Part shown: in pieces, positions 48,232 to 60,697 of the stretch
How the letters are laid out: every line of letters starts with the position of its first letter
How positions within the stretch are numbered: the first letter of the stretch is position 1
Assembly (NCBI GenBank): GCA_002794735.1
Contig: NBAZ01000002.1
Location: 2,542,001 to 2,606,000 of the forward strand
DNA length: 64,000 nt
Direction of reading: 5' to 3'
Source: Pyrrhoderma lamaoense
Lineage: Eukaryota > Basidiomycota > Agaricomycetes > Hymenochaetales > Hymenochaetaceae
Notes under the pieces: generated by a model
Told to the model about the DNA's origin: nothing
What the model saw: only the letters and a program-made list of their open reading frames with translations
The model's database searches: none
Program-made: the position numbers and the translations under genes

Positions 48232-49839
48232 ATGAGCAACCTCTCTTTCAGAGACTCGAGCGTAGTTATTGTAGAAACTGGTCGCACGACCTTACGGACT
48301 ATACATGGACTTTCAGAACTTCTAAAGTTACCAGCAATTGAGGTTGATGCTCGTGTTGGTCTTCGACGTGATCCAGAAACTAACGCACAGTCTTCTAACT
48401 CACAAGCAAAAGTTAATGACTATCTCGTAGGCCGTGCCTTGATGAAGCTCTCTCTTCTGGACAAGATATAGACATAATATGGCCATTTGTTGACGGGGAT
48501 ATAAAAAACTTTGAAGCTGCTGAAGCTCTTTGGTCCGTTACTCTCTTTTGAGACTAAGAAGAACGTTGTATTCACATTTGATTAGGAAACATCTACTATT
48601 CAAACAATTGGGTCTCAAACGCGTACAAAATGAATCTCCGGCACTACTTACATTCCCTCATGGCTCTCACGCGATACACACGAACGTGTCTGCCAGATTT
48701 TCTTCGAGCGCTTTAACTTCGCCGGAGTAAGCATACTGGAACGACCGCTTTCTCAGTTATATGCTGCCAATGCATTAAATGGGCTTGTAGTGGATATTGG
48801 AACACACAGAACGGACGTTACTCCAGTATATGAATGTTCTGTGCAACATAACTGTGTCGATTATCTACCCGTTGGTCTTGCCGACTGTGAAGCATACCTT
48901 GCACGTATCCTACGAAACAACGAAAGCGTAATTTCTGCACTTTCTCCTCCAGAATCACCTATCCCAGAAGCGGAGCTGCAGTCCCAGCTGTTGGAATTTG
49001 TAAGACAAATCTGGAAGGGTGGACACATCAAATTAGGAGAAGCAGATACCATTTCAGCGGACGAAGAAGGCGTAACTAATATTGCAGCTGTCCTAGTTGC
49101 AGGGAAGGAAAAATCAGTAATTGAATCCAATCAAAAGAAGCGCGCTACCTTAAAGGCTTCAGCCGCTGAACAAGCTCGAGCCCGAGAGATAGAAGCTTTA
49201 GATCTTATTACTCTTGACTTTAAAGAAAAGCAACTCACGATAGGAAGAGAACGACATCGATTTTTAGACCCTTTATTCGACCCGAATCTTCTACGTGATC
49301 TACCTGGATTTGAAGAGAAAGTACGAAAGAGTGATGGGGCTTTATTGCCTCTTCAAGACGTTTGTGGTAGGGCGGTTGCAAAGGCCGATCTTGACATTCG
49401 GATATCCATCTGGGATGGGCTTTTTGTGACCGGTGATTGTGCAAGTTCTATCAAGGGTAAAAACATTTATGATGTCATCTGAAGTTACCGGAAAGTTGAT
49501 GAACGACTTCTAGGTATTGGCACTGCCGTACAAACAAGACTTGGTCTATATATTCTTGGGAATACGGAACCACAAAATGATGCTCAACCAAAACAAGTCC
49601 GTATCCTTCATGTTCCAGAGTACTTTGCCGAGTACCGAGACCAAGGAGACAGCAATGCCGCCTTCCTAGGAGCTAGTATTGTTGCCAAGGTAAATTCTAT
49701 TCTCTTACATATGTGATGGTTTTTCATTATTTAATAGGTGATATTCTCGGACCCAGCGGGCAAGAACTTTGTCAACAAACAAGATTATGGGAGTAGAGGG
49801 CCCAAAGCTATCCTGGAGATGTCACCCAGTTTGTTATGA
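48232..49839 (+). CDS. ARP9: Actin-related protein Arp9 (SWI/SNF and RSC subunit)
   Basis: ATG 48232 gives MSNLSFRDSSVVIVETGRTT, then LRTIHGLSELLKLPAIEVDA and RVGLRRDPETN. Across a frame shift come SGQDIDIIWPFVDGDIKNFE and, after an intron, QNESPALLTFPHG. Next are DTHERVCQIFFERFNFAGVS, ILERPLSQLYAANALNGLVV, DIGTHRTDVTPVYECSVQHN, LPVGLADCEAYLARILRN, a charged insert and IRISIWDGLFVTGDCASSIK. The last exons are GIGTAVQTRLGLYILGNTEP, VRILHVPEYFAEYRDQGDSN, AAFLGASIVAKVIFSDPAGK and NFVNKQDYGSRGPKAILEM. This matches Arp9 of fungal chromatin remodellers. Two points (48441 and 48662-48666) each look short of one base (TTG/GAT and GGC/CTC). Confidence 0.93.
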
Positions 49840-49911
49840 TAATCGTACATGTATTTCTAATAGTACATATTGTTGCATGTTATAATATTATTGGTGTATA
49901 AGATTATTATA

Positions 49912-52017
49912 TTATTTCCTCTTTTTCTTTTTGTTCCCTGAGGATTTGTTAGGGGTAGGTGAAGGTAACTCGATTGACCCGCCTGCAGCTTCAGAGACGA
50001 CACCGTCTCCCTGTTCGATTTTGTCTCTAGCTTCTAAGAAGAACATGAGATCACGCATCTGCTCTTGTAAGTCCGTTACCTTCGATGAGAGTTCAAGTTT
50101 TTCCTTTTCCATAGTATCTACCTTCTCTTTCAAACTCGTCACATTCGCGAGTAACCCCCGCTTACTGTTCTTTCTTCCTTCAACTCTTTTTCTAGGCGAC
50201 GCGCTAATTCGGTCATCTTCTCCGCTCGTTTCTCAGCTTTGTTCTTCTCTCTTTCGATATTCTCAAAACGTTCCTTCTCCTCAACACGATATCGAGCTAC
50301 TTCTTCACGGGCTTGTTGACTTTCTTTCTTTGCTTCCATGTCAAGAATCTCCATTTTGCGTTGGGAGTCCTCAAGACGACGTTGGAGATCATTGATCTGT
50401 TCGTCATAAGCGGCACGTTGATCTTCCATAGCACGTTGCAATATCTGAGAATACTGCATAGCTAGGACTTCGACTTTTTCTGCTTTGAGGTCATCATTAT
50501 CACCCGGACCTTGCCCCATACGACTTCCTCTAGCTTGTCCGCTAACATTAGTTTCATCTTCCATATCCAAACCCGCAGCAGATGGCAATTCAACAAGTTT
50601 CCCATCTGCTTTATTCTGAATAAGCCGATGGACATAATTATCACCTGCATAATCCCATACGCGCTGTGTTGCAAGTTCCATTGAGAAACAGTGGGTTGTA
50701 AGATCGTAATGCCCCTTCGCATGAGCTCGACCTTGTCTCCCACATCCAACATTACCGCATATAAGACATATCCAAAGGTTTAGGCGAGAGCCACACTCAG
50801 TACATGAAGCGAGTCTGGACCCAGAGGGAGGAGGAGCATATGCGAATCCAGGAATCGACACTGGAGAGCTAGAGGAAAGTGCCGTCTGAGAATAGCGACA
50901 TACGGGCAGCTTATCGGATCAAGGCATAATTGTTAGTCGATGAAGAGAAAGATGGACGGACAAACTTACCGACTATCCCCCATTTACTTAAGCACATACA
51001 ATGAAAGGTATGGGAACACGGAACAGTAACTAGACCAGTAGCCGATGCATCCATCCTATCAAGACATACAGGGCATGTAGGTAGTTCATATGGCGTTGAA
51101 GAGTTTCCAGAATGCCTGTTAATTGCGAAAGAGACTGGATCGTCCGTATCAATCTCAACAGAGCGTACCCGCACCACATTACAAGTCTCCGGCTAAGATA
51201 GTTCAGATTTGTAAGTCAATATGCATACACCAAGGAAACATCACACAAAAGGAACTATACCTCTATTGAATTGAACTGTTTACCATTATATTCCTCAATA
51301 AACTCTCTAGCACCACTAGACTCTCTAAACTGTATAACAACCATAGTCCTATTTGGCTGAACGTCGCGGATGAGTCGTAAATGCTTCATACCTTCAGCAG
51401 TAGGTGCAACAAACGCAAGGAAGTCCGAAGGGGTCATCCAAGAGGGTACAGCCAGTATAGCAACAGTTGTTTCCGCATCTCCATAAATATGATAGAGTTC
51501 TCAGATGTCGGCCCCGTAGACTGAGAAGTGGAAGAAGAAGAGTGGTTTGGTACGATCGTTCCATTAGATGAAGAATTTCGTATCCGTTCACGAAAGATGT
51601 GAACAACGCCATCAGGTAGGTTTGTCGTCCCACTGGATGGATTATCTGGAACAAATAATGCGGCTGGAGTATCTTTACCATTTACAGGTTATTCAGTTAA
51701 TCATGTTTTTATAGTGCATAAATATACACACTCCAATCCTCTGATTGAGCCTTTGTATCCGTAGTCTCTTCACCTTTACTCATATCCGGGCTCCTAAAGT
51801 CAACCCAGTCAATTCTGATAGGCCCAAACCTATAATCCTTTCTACTCCCTGACTGCAGAGTATCCCGTCGTTTGCTGATGGGCGCCGCAGATTGTGAAGG
51901 AAGACTATCAAACAGTGATCTCGGAAACTTGAGTCCTGTACTCGAATTCAGTAAAAGTTCGTTGGGAATTCCAGAGTTCTTCTGAAGCGTAATTCTTATG
52001 TGGTAGAAACTGGGCAT
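49912..52017 (-). CDS. BRAP2/ETP1-type RING E3 ubiquitin ligase
   Basis: ATG 52017 gives MPSFYHIRITLQKNSGIPNE. A BRAP2-type RRM-like region follows: TTVAILAVPSWMTPSDFLAF, VAPTAEGMKHLRLIRDVQPN and RTMVVIQFRESSGAREFIEE. The RING-H2 domain shows TCPVCLDRMDASATGLVTVP and CSHTFHCMCLSKW, with CPVCRY after an intron. The UBP zinc finger shows ASCTECGSRLNLWICLICGN, VGCGRQGRAHAKGHYDLTTH and CFSMELATQRVWDYAGDNYV. A long C-terminal coiled coil ends SSGNKKKKRK. The order BRAP2-RING-ZnF_UBP-coiled coil is exact for this family. Two homopolymer sites (AAA 51485-51487 and CCCCC 50155-50159, plus strand) need one added base. An ATG further up at about 52131 (MYHVPKRAIFGL) could belong to an extra 5' exon, but its frame does not join. 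Confidence 0.92.
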
Positions 52018-52108
52018 TTCAACCCCTCATTATAAGAACGTAGAGTAAATAGCATAAGCTCACATATCCGTTATTCAGGTCAGTAAGTCCAAAAATAGCT
52101 CGTTTCGG

Positions 52109-52114
52109 CACGTG
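52109..52114. promoter_or_regulatory. CACGTG E-box upstream of the BRAP2-like gene
   Basis: CACGTG 92-97 bp upstream of ATG 52017 on the minus strand; it would fall in the leader if the more distal ATG near 52131 were used. Confidence 0.35.
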
Positions 52115-52352
52115 ATACATTCTGAGAGATCTGAGAATGGAGATATCAAAGGTAAAGTATAGAAGTCTAAGATCAATAAAAAGTTACATATGATATGGAA
52201 TGTATATACATGCATTTATGAAAGGTACTAAGTAGTGTTATTCTATTATTTACCAAAATTCCCGATGTCAAATAAGAAAAAAAGTGTGAACGTTTTTGAG
52301 ACGCTAACGATAGTAAAGGTAGAATAAAAGTCAATAAGGAGAGAGTGATCGT

Positions 52353-55300
52353 CTACGCCGCAGCGCTGATTTCACGGTGTACACCGAGACCACCCATTCC
52401 TTCATACCATGCTTTGCCCTCAGTAGTCGCTGAGATATAACCCGCACGTATGACGAAGTCTCCAAAGTGTTCTCCTTCTAGTCTTTCAAGTGCATAACGC
52501 TTGATCATTGGTCTCAATATCGCGAGGATCTCAGGCTCTGTCACAGATTCTGAAAAAGGTAAAGCATGAGAAAAAATTATCAGATCGAATAAAGTATTAA
52601 AACGTCGTACCTCTGTATATCTTATTCAATCGTTGACCATGATAGCCTCCACCGAGAAGCATAAGGTATGTCCCAGGTGCCTTTCCGACAAATGCAACCT
52701 CTGCGATATATGGTCTAGCACAGCCGTTAGGACAACCCGTCATGCGCATGACAATAGAGTCATTTCGTAACCCATTCTCCTCAAGGATGGCTTCGACCTT
52801 ACTGATCAACAAAGGTAGATATCTTTCAGATTCTGCCATCGCAAGACCACATGTTGGGAACGCAACACAAGCAGAACTTGATAATCTCAAGCCAGAGTAG
52901 TCGAGGTTATCAAGTTTATATTCGTGTAGAAGCTTCTTAATTTTGGGAAGTTCCTCAGTCGGTACGTCTGCGAGTAACAGATGCTGGTTTCCAGTCATAC
53001 GGAAAGTTCCCTTGTGAACTTTAGCTATCTCGCGTAGACCCGTCTTGAATTCCTTTCCGGCCTCATCTTGTACACGACCGTTCTCGATGTACATCATGAA
53101 GCTGTGTTTTCCATTTTCTCCCGTAGACCAACCGAAATCATCGATATTGCGATCAAATGTGTAAGGTCGGGCAGCAGAGAGCTTCCACCCTAATAGCTTC
53201 TCAACCTCTCCTTTGAAAACGTCAAGACCCATACGATCTATAGTATACTTTAATCGCGCATTCTTTCGGCTATGATAGTTAGACTTGTTAGTAAGAGCGG
53301 AAGATACCTTCACTTAGTCTTAGTACTCACTCTGCTCTGTTTCCATTATCTCTCTGTACAATCATAATCTTCTCAGCCACATCACCCCTTGTTCTGGAGT
53401 ACAGAAACCAAGTATGCTGCCTAGCCGGGGGTATGTCTTCTTATTTCCATGTGTCACACCCATACCACCACCCGCAGTGACGTTAAACCCTTCAAGTTTC
53501 CCGTCTTTACCGACAATTGCGATAAAACCGACATCATTTGCGAAAACATCCACATCATTGGTTGGGGGGACTGCTACTGCAACTTTGAACTACGAGAGAT
53601 GAGTCTTCATAATTGAATTAAAGGCCCAAACATGAGACATACCTTTCTAGGAAGATAGAATTCCCCATAAAGAGGTTCGAAGTCTCGAACAGCCTCGCCT
53701 GCGACAAGCTTCTTGTCGAGCCAAATCTCATGATAGGCAGTTGTTCGCGGTAACAACCGTTCGCTAATATTCTTTGCGAACTCATACACTTCTGCGTGAA
53801 GGCGAGATTTTTCAGGTATTGCGGAAGTTATAACATTTCTTTTTAAAAATCATTTGAGCTAAACCGCATTCCGTGTGTAGCGGGGTACATACCTGTTGAC
53901 GTCACCACAAGCAGCCAGAGTGTCCAGTAATGCTCGGTTGATGTCACGGATTGATTGCTTGAGGTGCCTCTTTATAACACCATGGAACTGATATGTCTGC
54001 CGAGTTGTGATCTTGAATGTTCCATTTCCGTGCTCATCAGAGATCTGATCCATGGCAAGCCATTGCTCGGGCGAACATACACCACCAGGCATTCGTACAC
54101 GAATCATGAAGCTGTATGCAGGCTCTGCACCTTGAGCGGTCCGTTCATCTCGAATGTCTCTGTCGTCCTGCTGGTAAATTCCATGGAATTTCGTGAGTTG
54201 AGTATCACTAGGTGCAAGAGCGCCAGTAGTTGTGTCCTCTAGACCTTCAACAATCGTACCACGCAAGTAGTTTGATGCGACCTTCATGTGTTCATTCGTA
54301 ATTGGGTCTGGCTCAGCTTCGAGAATCTCTACATTATCAACACCGAGGGCCTTCCATACAAGCGGTTCCCAAATTTTGTATCCTGTTTCAGGACCATCTG
54401 CATCTTGATCATCACCCAATCCCAAGTCTGCAAACCGAGTTGCACCTAGAGACGCCAACCGAGCATCAAGGTCCTTCCCAGCCTTATTGTAGAAATGTGC
54501 ATCTTCTGGACGAGGCCAATAATGAGAGTCGCCCATTCCAAATACCGAGTACTTCAGGGATTGCAACAGTTTTTCCCCGCGAGCAACAGCAGCATTCAAG
54601 GCTTTGAATAAATTCCGTCCGTTCTGGGGTGCTTCACCTTGTCCTGCAACAGATGTCACGAATACGACAAATTCCTCCTCCTTTTTAGAAAGCTCGTCAA
54701 GACTAATCGAGTCCATAACGGCAATGTCTGTCGTGAGGCCACGGGCTCGACCACGATTGGCTAAACGACGAGCCTTCTTCTCCGCTGCTCCCCCGTCAGA
54801 GGCATATAACACCAACAGTGGACCAGCACCTCCACCAACACCACTTAGAAGATCTTCATAGGCTTTTTTGGCACGCTCTTGACGAGCAACACGAACTGTT
54901 TCACCAAGAGATCCCACTAGTTCAGCTGCCAAAGCAGGTTGAGCACGAGAAAGTTGACTCAGATGATTTTGGCGGTCAAGGAAAGTTTGTAATTCTTGTT
55001 TAATTGCATCAGAATCAAGAGAAAATGGTTCTGCACCCGGAGTCTTCTCTTTTTCTGGATTCCAGCGATAAAGTGGCCAATACCCAGTATCAACGGCGAG
55101 TTTTGTCTCTTTTAGCACATCTAGTGCAGGAGTGTCCTCATCCCTATAAGGTAGGTAAGCTAGTACGACTGAAGGCCCAGGGAAACGGTCAGCCTCAGCG
55201 AGCGCCTGTAGGACCTGTGTGTAAGAAGAATATACAGCAACAGATGCAACATATACGTCTCCATGGTTCATAGCATATAAACCAACATCGCGCTTACGCC

Positions 55301-57080
55301 GACGTAGAGGATCTTCATCAACATTGCGATATGAATATGGTACAGTATCGAGTATGAGGGTGTTAACATTCAGACCAGATGCAATCAAGTGATGAAGCCC
55401 AGAAGCCCCAAGATCATACGACCATGCATCAGATCCAATAATCCAACGTGATTTGGCAGAAAAGTGTGCTTGTAAGGAGAGTATTGTTGGGACAAGGGGA
55501 TGAGCAGATGGGTTTGACTCTAACTTCGGGATGATTTCTGAACTCAATGAATCGCTTTTTGTTGAATCATCCCTAAAAAGAAGCCATTTACTGAAGAGGG
55601 AGTGAAGATCTGAGGGTAAAGATGAGGACTCTAAAACCGTTTGTATGGTTTTAATGAGTTTTTCACGATCTTCCAATTGGCGTTGAACGCGCCCCAAGGC
55701 GAACTCTGGAGTCGTAGCAAGTTCACCGTGAGTCGCAACAAAATCGGGTCTGTTGACAACCTCAAGACGCTCGGCAAACAAATTCTCAAGGATTTTGGTG
55801 TATGATGCCTCATGCTTTGGGAGTTTGGGTATTGAAGGTGCAGTATTATCAGCATCGGCCGAGACGATAGTCTTACCCAGCCTCAGTCTTTGGGTATGCT
55901 CGCTGCTCTCGCTTTTCAGGAATTTGAGTATATCTGTATCCGTAATTGTTGTAGGGTCACCAAGAAGACATGTTTGGATTTCTGGATGTTCTCCTTCTAG
56001 GAATTGTAAAGCAGACATTAAATCGAGATAGAGGGGCGTCCATTTGACATTCCAGTTTTCGATCTGTTCCAAAACAACAATCCGTTTCACAGAAGGGGAT
56101 ATCAGACTGAGCAATTTAGAAGGGAGGAGCGGGCTGAGAAGGGAGACTTCCACCCAGCGAACACCACTAATTTCAATGGCCGGTGTTTGACCAAAAACAA
56201 GAAATATGGTTTCGGCGTCAGATGACCCGCGTTCGAGGAGCGGCTGAACGGTCCGGCCCACAAGGGAAAGCAAGGATTGAGCCGCAGCCTCATACGCACT
56301 GTAAATAGTTGCAATTGCTGGGTCATCTATAGGAGTGATAACAGACGACGAAGGTGAAGAAGGGGTGGTTACACCACTAGAGGATGAATCCGAGGATCCA
56401 TTTGCGGATCCATTCGAGTGTCCATTCACAGTTCCATTTTTATGGCCATTCGCGTGACCATTAGTATGACCGTTTGAATTCCCATTTGTGTAACCGTTTG
56501 AGTTGCCATACAAGCTAATTCCATTCAACTTTCCGTTCAACGACACAGACGCCTTATCCTGAAGCAAGAAACCACGAATCTGCTCCTCTGAAAGCTCTAG
56601 ATTGTCCGAGCCTTCGGCATGCAATTGAAATATATGTACGACGGCCCTGCACTCTGTGCGAGCAATCTTTGATGCTATGAGAGCATTATCATGTGCTTGG
56701 CGAAGGGTAGATGAATGGATGAAGTATGGTACAGCAGAGCGTAGACGAAGGACGTCAGCAAGGTCGCCCTGTACAGCAAAGTGTAAAACTATTGGGGATG
56801 AGGAGAGCTCGGAGATGTGTGGGAGAAGCTGTGAGAGAACACGAGGAGCGGAGATAGCAGTGACTGCAAGCAGAGAGGCTGATTTGTGGTAAGAAACATA
56901 TGCACCCGGGTCTGCAGCATATGGTATCGAGATGACTCGGGGGTTGTGTGTCGCTTTTCTTGCTAGGGCTTTGTATTCCTCTGAAAAAATGGAGTGTCCC
57001 GGACTTTGCTTCAAGTCTAGAACGACGTCCGAACAGAGGAAAGCTACTTTGGCGACCGCAGCCAGAGCAGACAGTGTCAT
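52353..57080 (-). CDS. MET5: Sulfite reductase (NADPH) hemoprotein beta subunit
   Basis: ATG 57080 opens a single large first exon of over 1000 codons ([20 protein letters not shown]). The first half is a pyruvate-ferredoxin-oxidoreductase-like region with an Asn-Gly-rich insert (about residues 185-235). A flavodoxin-like domain follows ([59 protein letters not shown]). The siroheme/4Fe-4S reductase part shows [40 protein letters not shown] and, in later exons, the cluster ligands [20 protein letters not shown] (Cys-x5-Cys) and [19 protein letters not shown] (Cys-x3-Cys). The protein ends [13 protein letters not shown]. The enzyme reduces sulfite to sulfide for Cys/Met synthesis. At 53385-53388 (CCCC on plus) the frame shifts by one missing base before [14 protein letters not shown]. 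Confidence 0.97.
56385..56545 (-). repeat. Asn-Gly coding repeat inside MET5
   Basis: About ten imperfect four-residue units ([24 protein letters not shown] type) encoded by a 12-bp periodic stretch, followed by a Ser-rich run. It separates two folded parts and is probably a flexible linker. Confidence 0.75.
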
Positions 57081-57089
57081 TCTATGAAA

Positions 57090-57990
57090 TTACAGCATCA
57101 GTAAACATGATTTAACAGGTGGAAATGATGGGGGGAGGAGCACCTTTGAGGACGAACACCCTGACCAGGAGAGGAAGTGAAGGTGTTTTGGAAGGATGAC
57201 TGGCAATGTCCATTATAAATTCGACCGATCACGAAATTTACTTGTTCCCGAGAAATCTATGCGCCATACCAGATGCACTCATGAGCACGCAACATTGATT
57301 AGTCATGTGACCATCGGCGAATCCCAGTCTCTCAAATTGGAATCACCTTTTTAAGTCATCGGCCATCGATATAAAAATTATGGTGAGAGTAGGTAATCAT
57401 ACATGATCAGTTGCTCTTCCACCATTCAGTCATCGTCCCCTTTTATCCTCTTGACATAGCGCAAGGCAGGAAGAGCAACTCCGTCAAAGGCCATAACTCT
57501 CTTCTCTTAGTAATGCTCACTACAGAACTAAATATACCTTCTTCTTTTTGGTGAAATACTCAGGTTCTTCGTGGGATGATATCAAACAGATTGGGTATTG
57601 TCAATTGTAGGGTAAGAAGAAGAACCTCACAATCTCTCGTAACTAGCTATGTTCTATTAATAGAGAGATCTATCCAAGTATTCCTACTTTGCGGGAAACC
57701 GTTGAATTAGCAAGTATACCGCTGCAATGGGCAAGTAACTTGTGAAATTTTCTTTGTTTATCGAGCGATTGATCGATAATTTGGTTTGTTGTTTCGAGAT
57801 GTTTGTTGTTGTCCTTTTCTTTCTGTGGTCGTATATACAGACTAAAGCTCAGCGATAGGTCCTAGTATATGAGGGTATAATGACCTCATCTGATCCAACT
57901 TCCTTGGCAGGAAAGGTACTCAGCAACGACGGTTCGGAAGCAAAACCATGGATCAATGCTCCGACGGAGTATTATCCAGATAAACCCGCT
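57090..57990. other. Interval between MET5 promoter and the C2H2 gene's 3' end
   Basis: The right part is T-rich without coding character. The MET5-proximal 250 bp contain a CT-rich leader and TCATGTGAC at about 57303-57311, an E-box-like sequence (CATGTG). No gene is supported. Confidence 0.35.
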
Positions 57991-57994
57991 ATAC

Positions 57995-59027
57995 CTAGCC
58001 AGGTACTTGCAACTCCGGGATGAGAAGCTGAGCCAATACCTCTGGTGGTACATCATCAAGGTCTTGCAGCAGGTCGGCAGTTGAAGCTTGTACGTCAAAT
58101 TCTGGTACGTCAAATTCTGACTGCAATTCGTGTCGAGCACCCTGCATTGGTTCACTCAGAACTAAGGGCAAAAAGTGTGCATTATCCATGTTTTCAAGTT
58201 CAGGTATCGGCATAAATGGTACTTCTAAGGAGTTCAGAGTCAACATATGTGTCTCGTTTATAGTCATGTAGCTTGGAAATGCTTGTTCCAACGGATACCC
58301 CACGTGTACAGGGGTACTTTCCAGTTGGGTCATTGTTGAGGCACGGTAGGGGTCTAACGAGTTGGTGTTGACATCAAGCCTTTCCTGTTGTAGATTCTGT
58401 GTGGAAGTTCCAGGCTGAATCTCTGTGGAAAGTCTAGGCTGAATTTGTGTGGAGGGTATAGGGTAAACTTGCGTGGGAGGTATAGGTTGAGTCTGTGTAG
58501 AAGGAATAGGTTGAATCTGTGTGAAAGGTTCAGGCCGATCCAAGTCATTCATCCTATGTCCTAATTTGTTTTGGTGACGTAGTAACGAAGACTGATGACT
58601 AAAGGTCGCGTTACACCCTTCAAACCTACAAGTAACTCTTTCTCCTAAACTATAATGCGGTTTTTATCATAAGCTTCACGTCTATTGGTTGTACACATGG
58701 TAAAAGAAATCTTACTGTTTCGCTTTATAGTGGACATCAACATTACTCTTCTCTGTTTGAGAGTACGAGCATTCGGGACAGTAATACCTCCTAGTGACCT
58801 CTCAGTTCTCAGAGGTTTGTGAGACCTGAAAGTGTAAAAACTCACTTAGCGGCTTTGTTGTGTGTTTTCATGTGTCTCTTCATATTATTCGCTAAGATGT
58901 ATTTCCCGCATATCTCGCAACATTCCTGTGGTATGGATGCCTTTCGTTGTTTTCTCACAGGCATTGTAGATATGGTAGTACTAGAAGATGCGATAGCGTT
59001 GCTTGGAGGATTGTAGTTGGGATCCAT
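57995..59027 (-). CDS. C2H2 zinc-finger protein with three fingers and octapeptide repeats
   Basis: ATG 59027 gives MDPNYNPPSNAIASSSTTIS. Finger 1 is CCEICGKYILANNMKRHMKT plus H. An intron (GTGAGT...CACTAG) joins to finger 2, YYCPECSYSQTEKSNVDVHY with H across a second intron. Finger 3 is TCRFEGCNATFSHQSSLLRH with a later H (KLGH). After the fingers, six imperfect Thr-Gln-x-x-Pro units (TQIQPIPS, TQTQPIPP, TQVYPIPS) are followed by an acidic and hydrophobic C-terminal tail (EFDVQASTADLLQDLDDVPP, EVLAQLLIPELQVPG) that resembles an activation domain. It is probably a DNA-binding regulator; no orthologue is recognised. Confidence 0.75.
58397..58535 (-). repeat. 24-bp coding minisatellite in the C2H2 gene
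   Basis: Five to six diverged tandem copies of a 24-bp unit encoding TQ(I/T/V)xP(I/R)(P/L)S octapeptides, spanning the TQIQPIPS to TEIQPGTS segment. Confidence 0.75.
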
Positions 59028-59029
59028 AG

Positions 59030-60690
59030 CTAATGAAGTTGATGCTGATTTATGATATTCGGACTTCTCGAAAATCTACGCTTATTTATGCGAATGTTGA
59101 CTAGGGCCTACATAACTATCTCATTTCTAAATAACAAAAAGGAATCAAGTGTATAGTCTAATGTTTTCTGAAATTGCATGCATATAATTATGAAGCAGCG
59201 CCAATCGTGACAACAGGCCCCGTATAACAGTCTTCCGCGCTGGCCCTTAAGCCTATATGATTTATTTGCCTCCACAAATCAGATTTTCTCCATTCATCAG
59301 TAGTTTTGTGAGACAATGTATAGCTTAAATTGCTATTGTGTAGGAATTCTGTTGTCTAAGCGTCTTTCAGTGTCCTTGTTATTGCTCGCAGACGTTTCGA
59401 TACTTTTTTTGTGTATCGAAATATGAACGCGTCCTACGTTATTGCTCCTGAATTACCTTTATATACATGTAGTTCCGAGGTTTATAGCAGACAAGGCCAC
59501 TATTGAAGGCCAAGATATGATCCAATTGCATAGCCTCAATTGTATCATAATCGACGGTTCAGTTACCCCCAAGCTCAGATGTCTATCATTACCGTTCACA
59601 TGTAGAGATGCTATGCCTGAACGTAACAAGCTTTTAATTCTTACATCATCGGAAGAGAGAGAGACAGAGGCTTTACCTTCCTACTATAACACATGAACTT
59701 GGAGCGAAGGTCACTAGATATCCAAGTAATTGGTATAATTACTTGCATGTATGTACCCTGACGTAACATTCGATACGCCTTAAGAACCTGTCCTACATTT
59801 GCTTGTACAATCGCACAACTTGGCATATTCAGCTTCTTGTCTCTACCACCAATGTGTAGCCTGTTCAGAAATACTACTAGTAACACGAAAACTGAGGTTT
59901 AGTTATCTTCTAGAGGCTCAAGTACAGGACTAAGATCTTGCCAACCATCCGGTGTGTCAGAGAAGGACTTCATTCTAGTGTAGGATATAAACCACCTCAC
60001 TCGAGTCATAGAATAAAAATAGTTTGGCTAGTTTGTCTAATCATGAACACTTACAAACGTCTATTTGGACTAGAATTACCTGAATACTATCACTGTTATG
60101 TTTGTAATTCTTAATAAGGTGGATTCAAACATAAACTTGGAAACTGAAGTAGACATGAATCATTGTCTTGGTTCTAACCAATTGGTGAGTATATCGCGCT
60201 GCCTTGTTTGGCCTTTTTCTTTGTACTTGTTAACGGGCCTTTTTGAGGAGGCGAGTGCGGTTAAATTGTCCGACTAAAACAATAAGAAGCAGATGTGGAC
60301 ACTCACTAAAATCATAGTATTTAGTATGCACGGAGACAAAGGCCGTGAAGCAGCGACAATGGGAGTTAGACGGTTGCTAGCTCTTATTCAGCTTTACAAT
60401 TGATTATCCTTTATTGTTCAACATGTAGATGTAGCACTCGTATTTTAACATAATCAAGGTTAATGTTCTTGTCCATACTTTATGACGTAAGATATTCTCA
60501 AGCTTTCAGTATTTCTGGAGCCACACAGAGACCACCACATTTGTGTTTCGACCTCCACAACTTCTCCACACTCAACGTCTTTTCTTCATCAAGTCACTAT
60601 AAGAGACATATACTTTTCCAATGTTGGCTAGGGACCTCCAAATGTATGTATAATGATCTGTTTACTATCACTTGTAAACCAGTGAGACTA
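59030..60690. other. Gene-poor interval, 1.6 kb
   Basis: Frequent stops on both strands. Short ATG frames at 59442-59696 (+) and 60463-60705 (+) lack motifs. A possible small exon ending CTAACCAATTG followed by GTGAGTAT occurs near 60170-60182 and might belong to the 5' part of the following gene, but this cannot be shown. Confidence 0.4.
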
Positions 60691-60697
60691 ACTATAA

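Noticed and set aside
58790..58870. Apparent frame shift between finger 1 and finger 2 of the C2H2 protein.
   Set aside because: Using the acceptor CACTAG rather than the earlier TTCAG gives KRYYCPEC in frame, so no missing base is needed.
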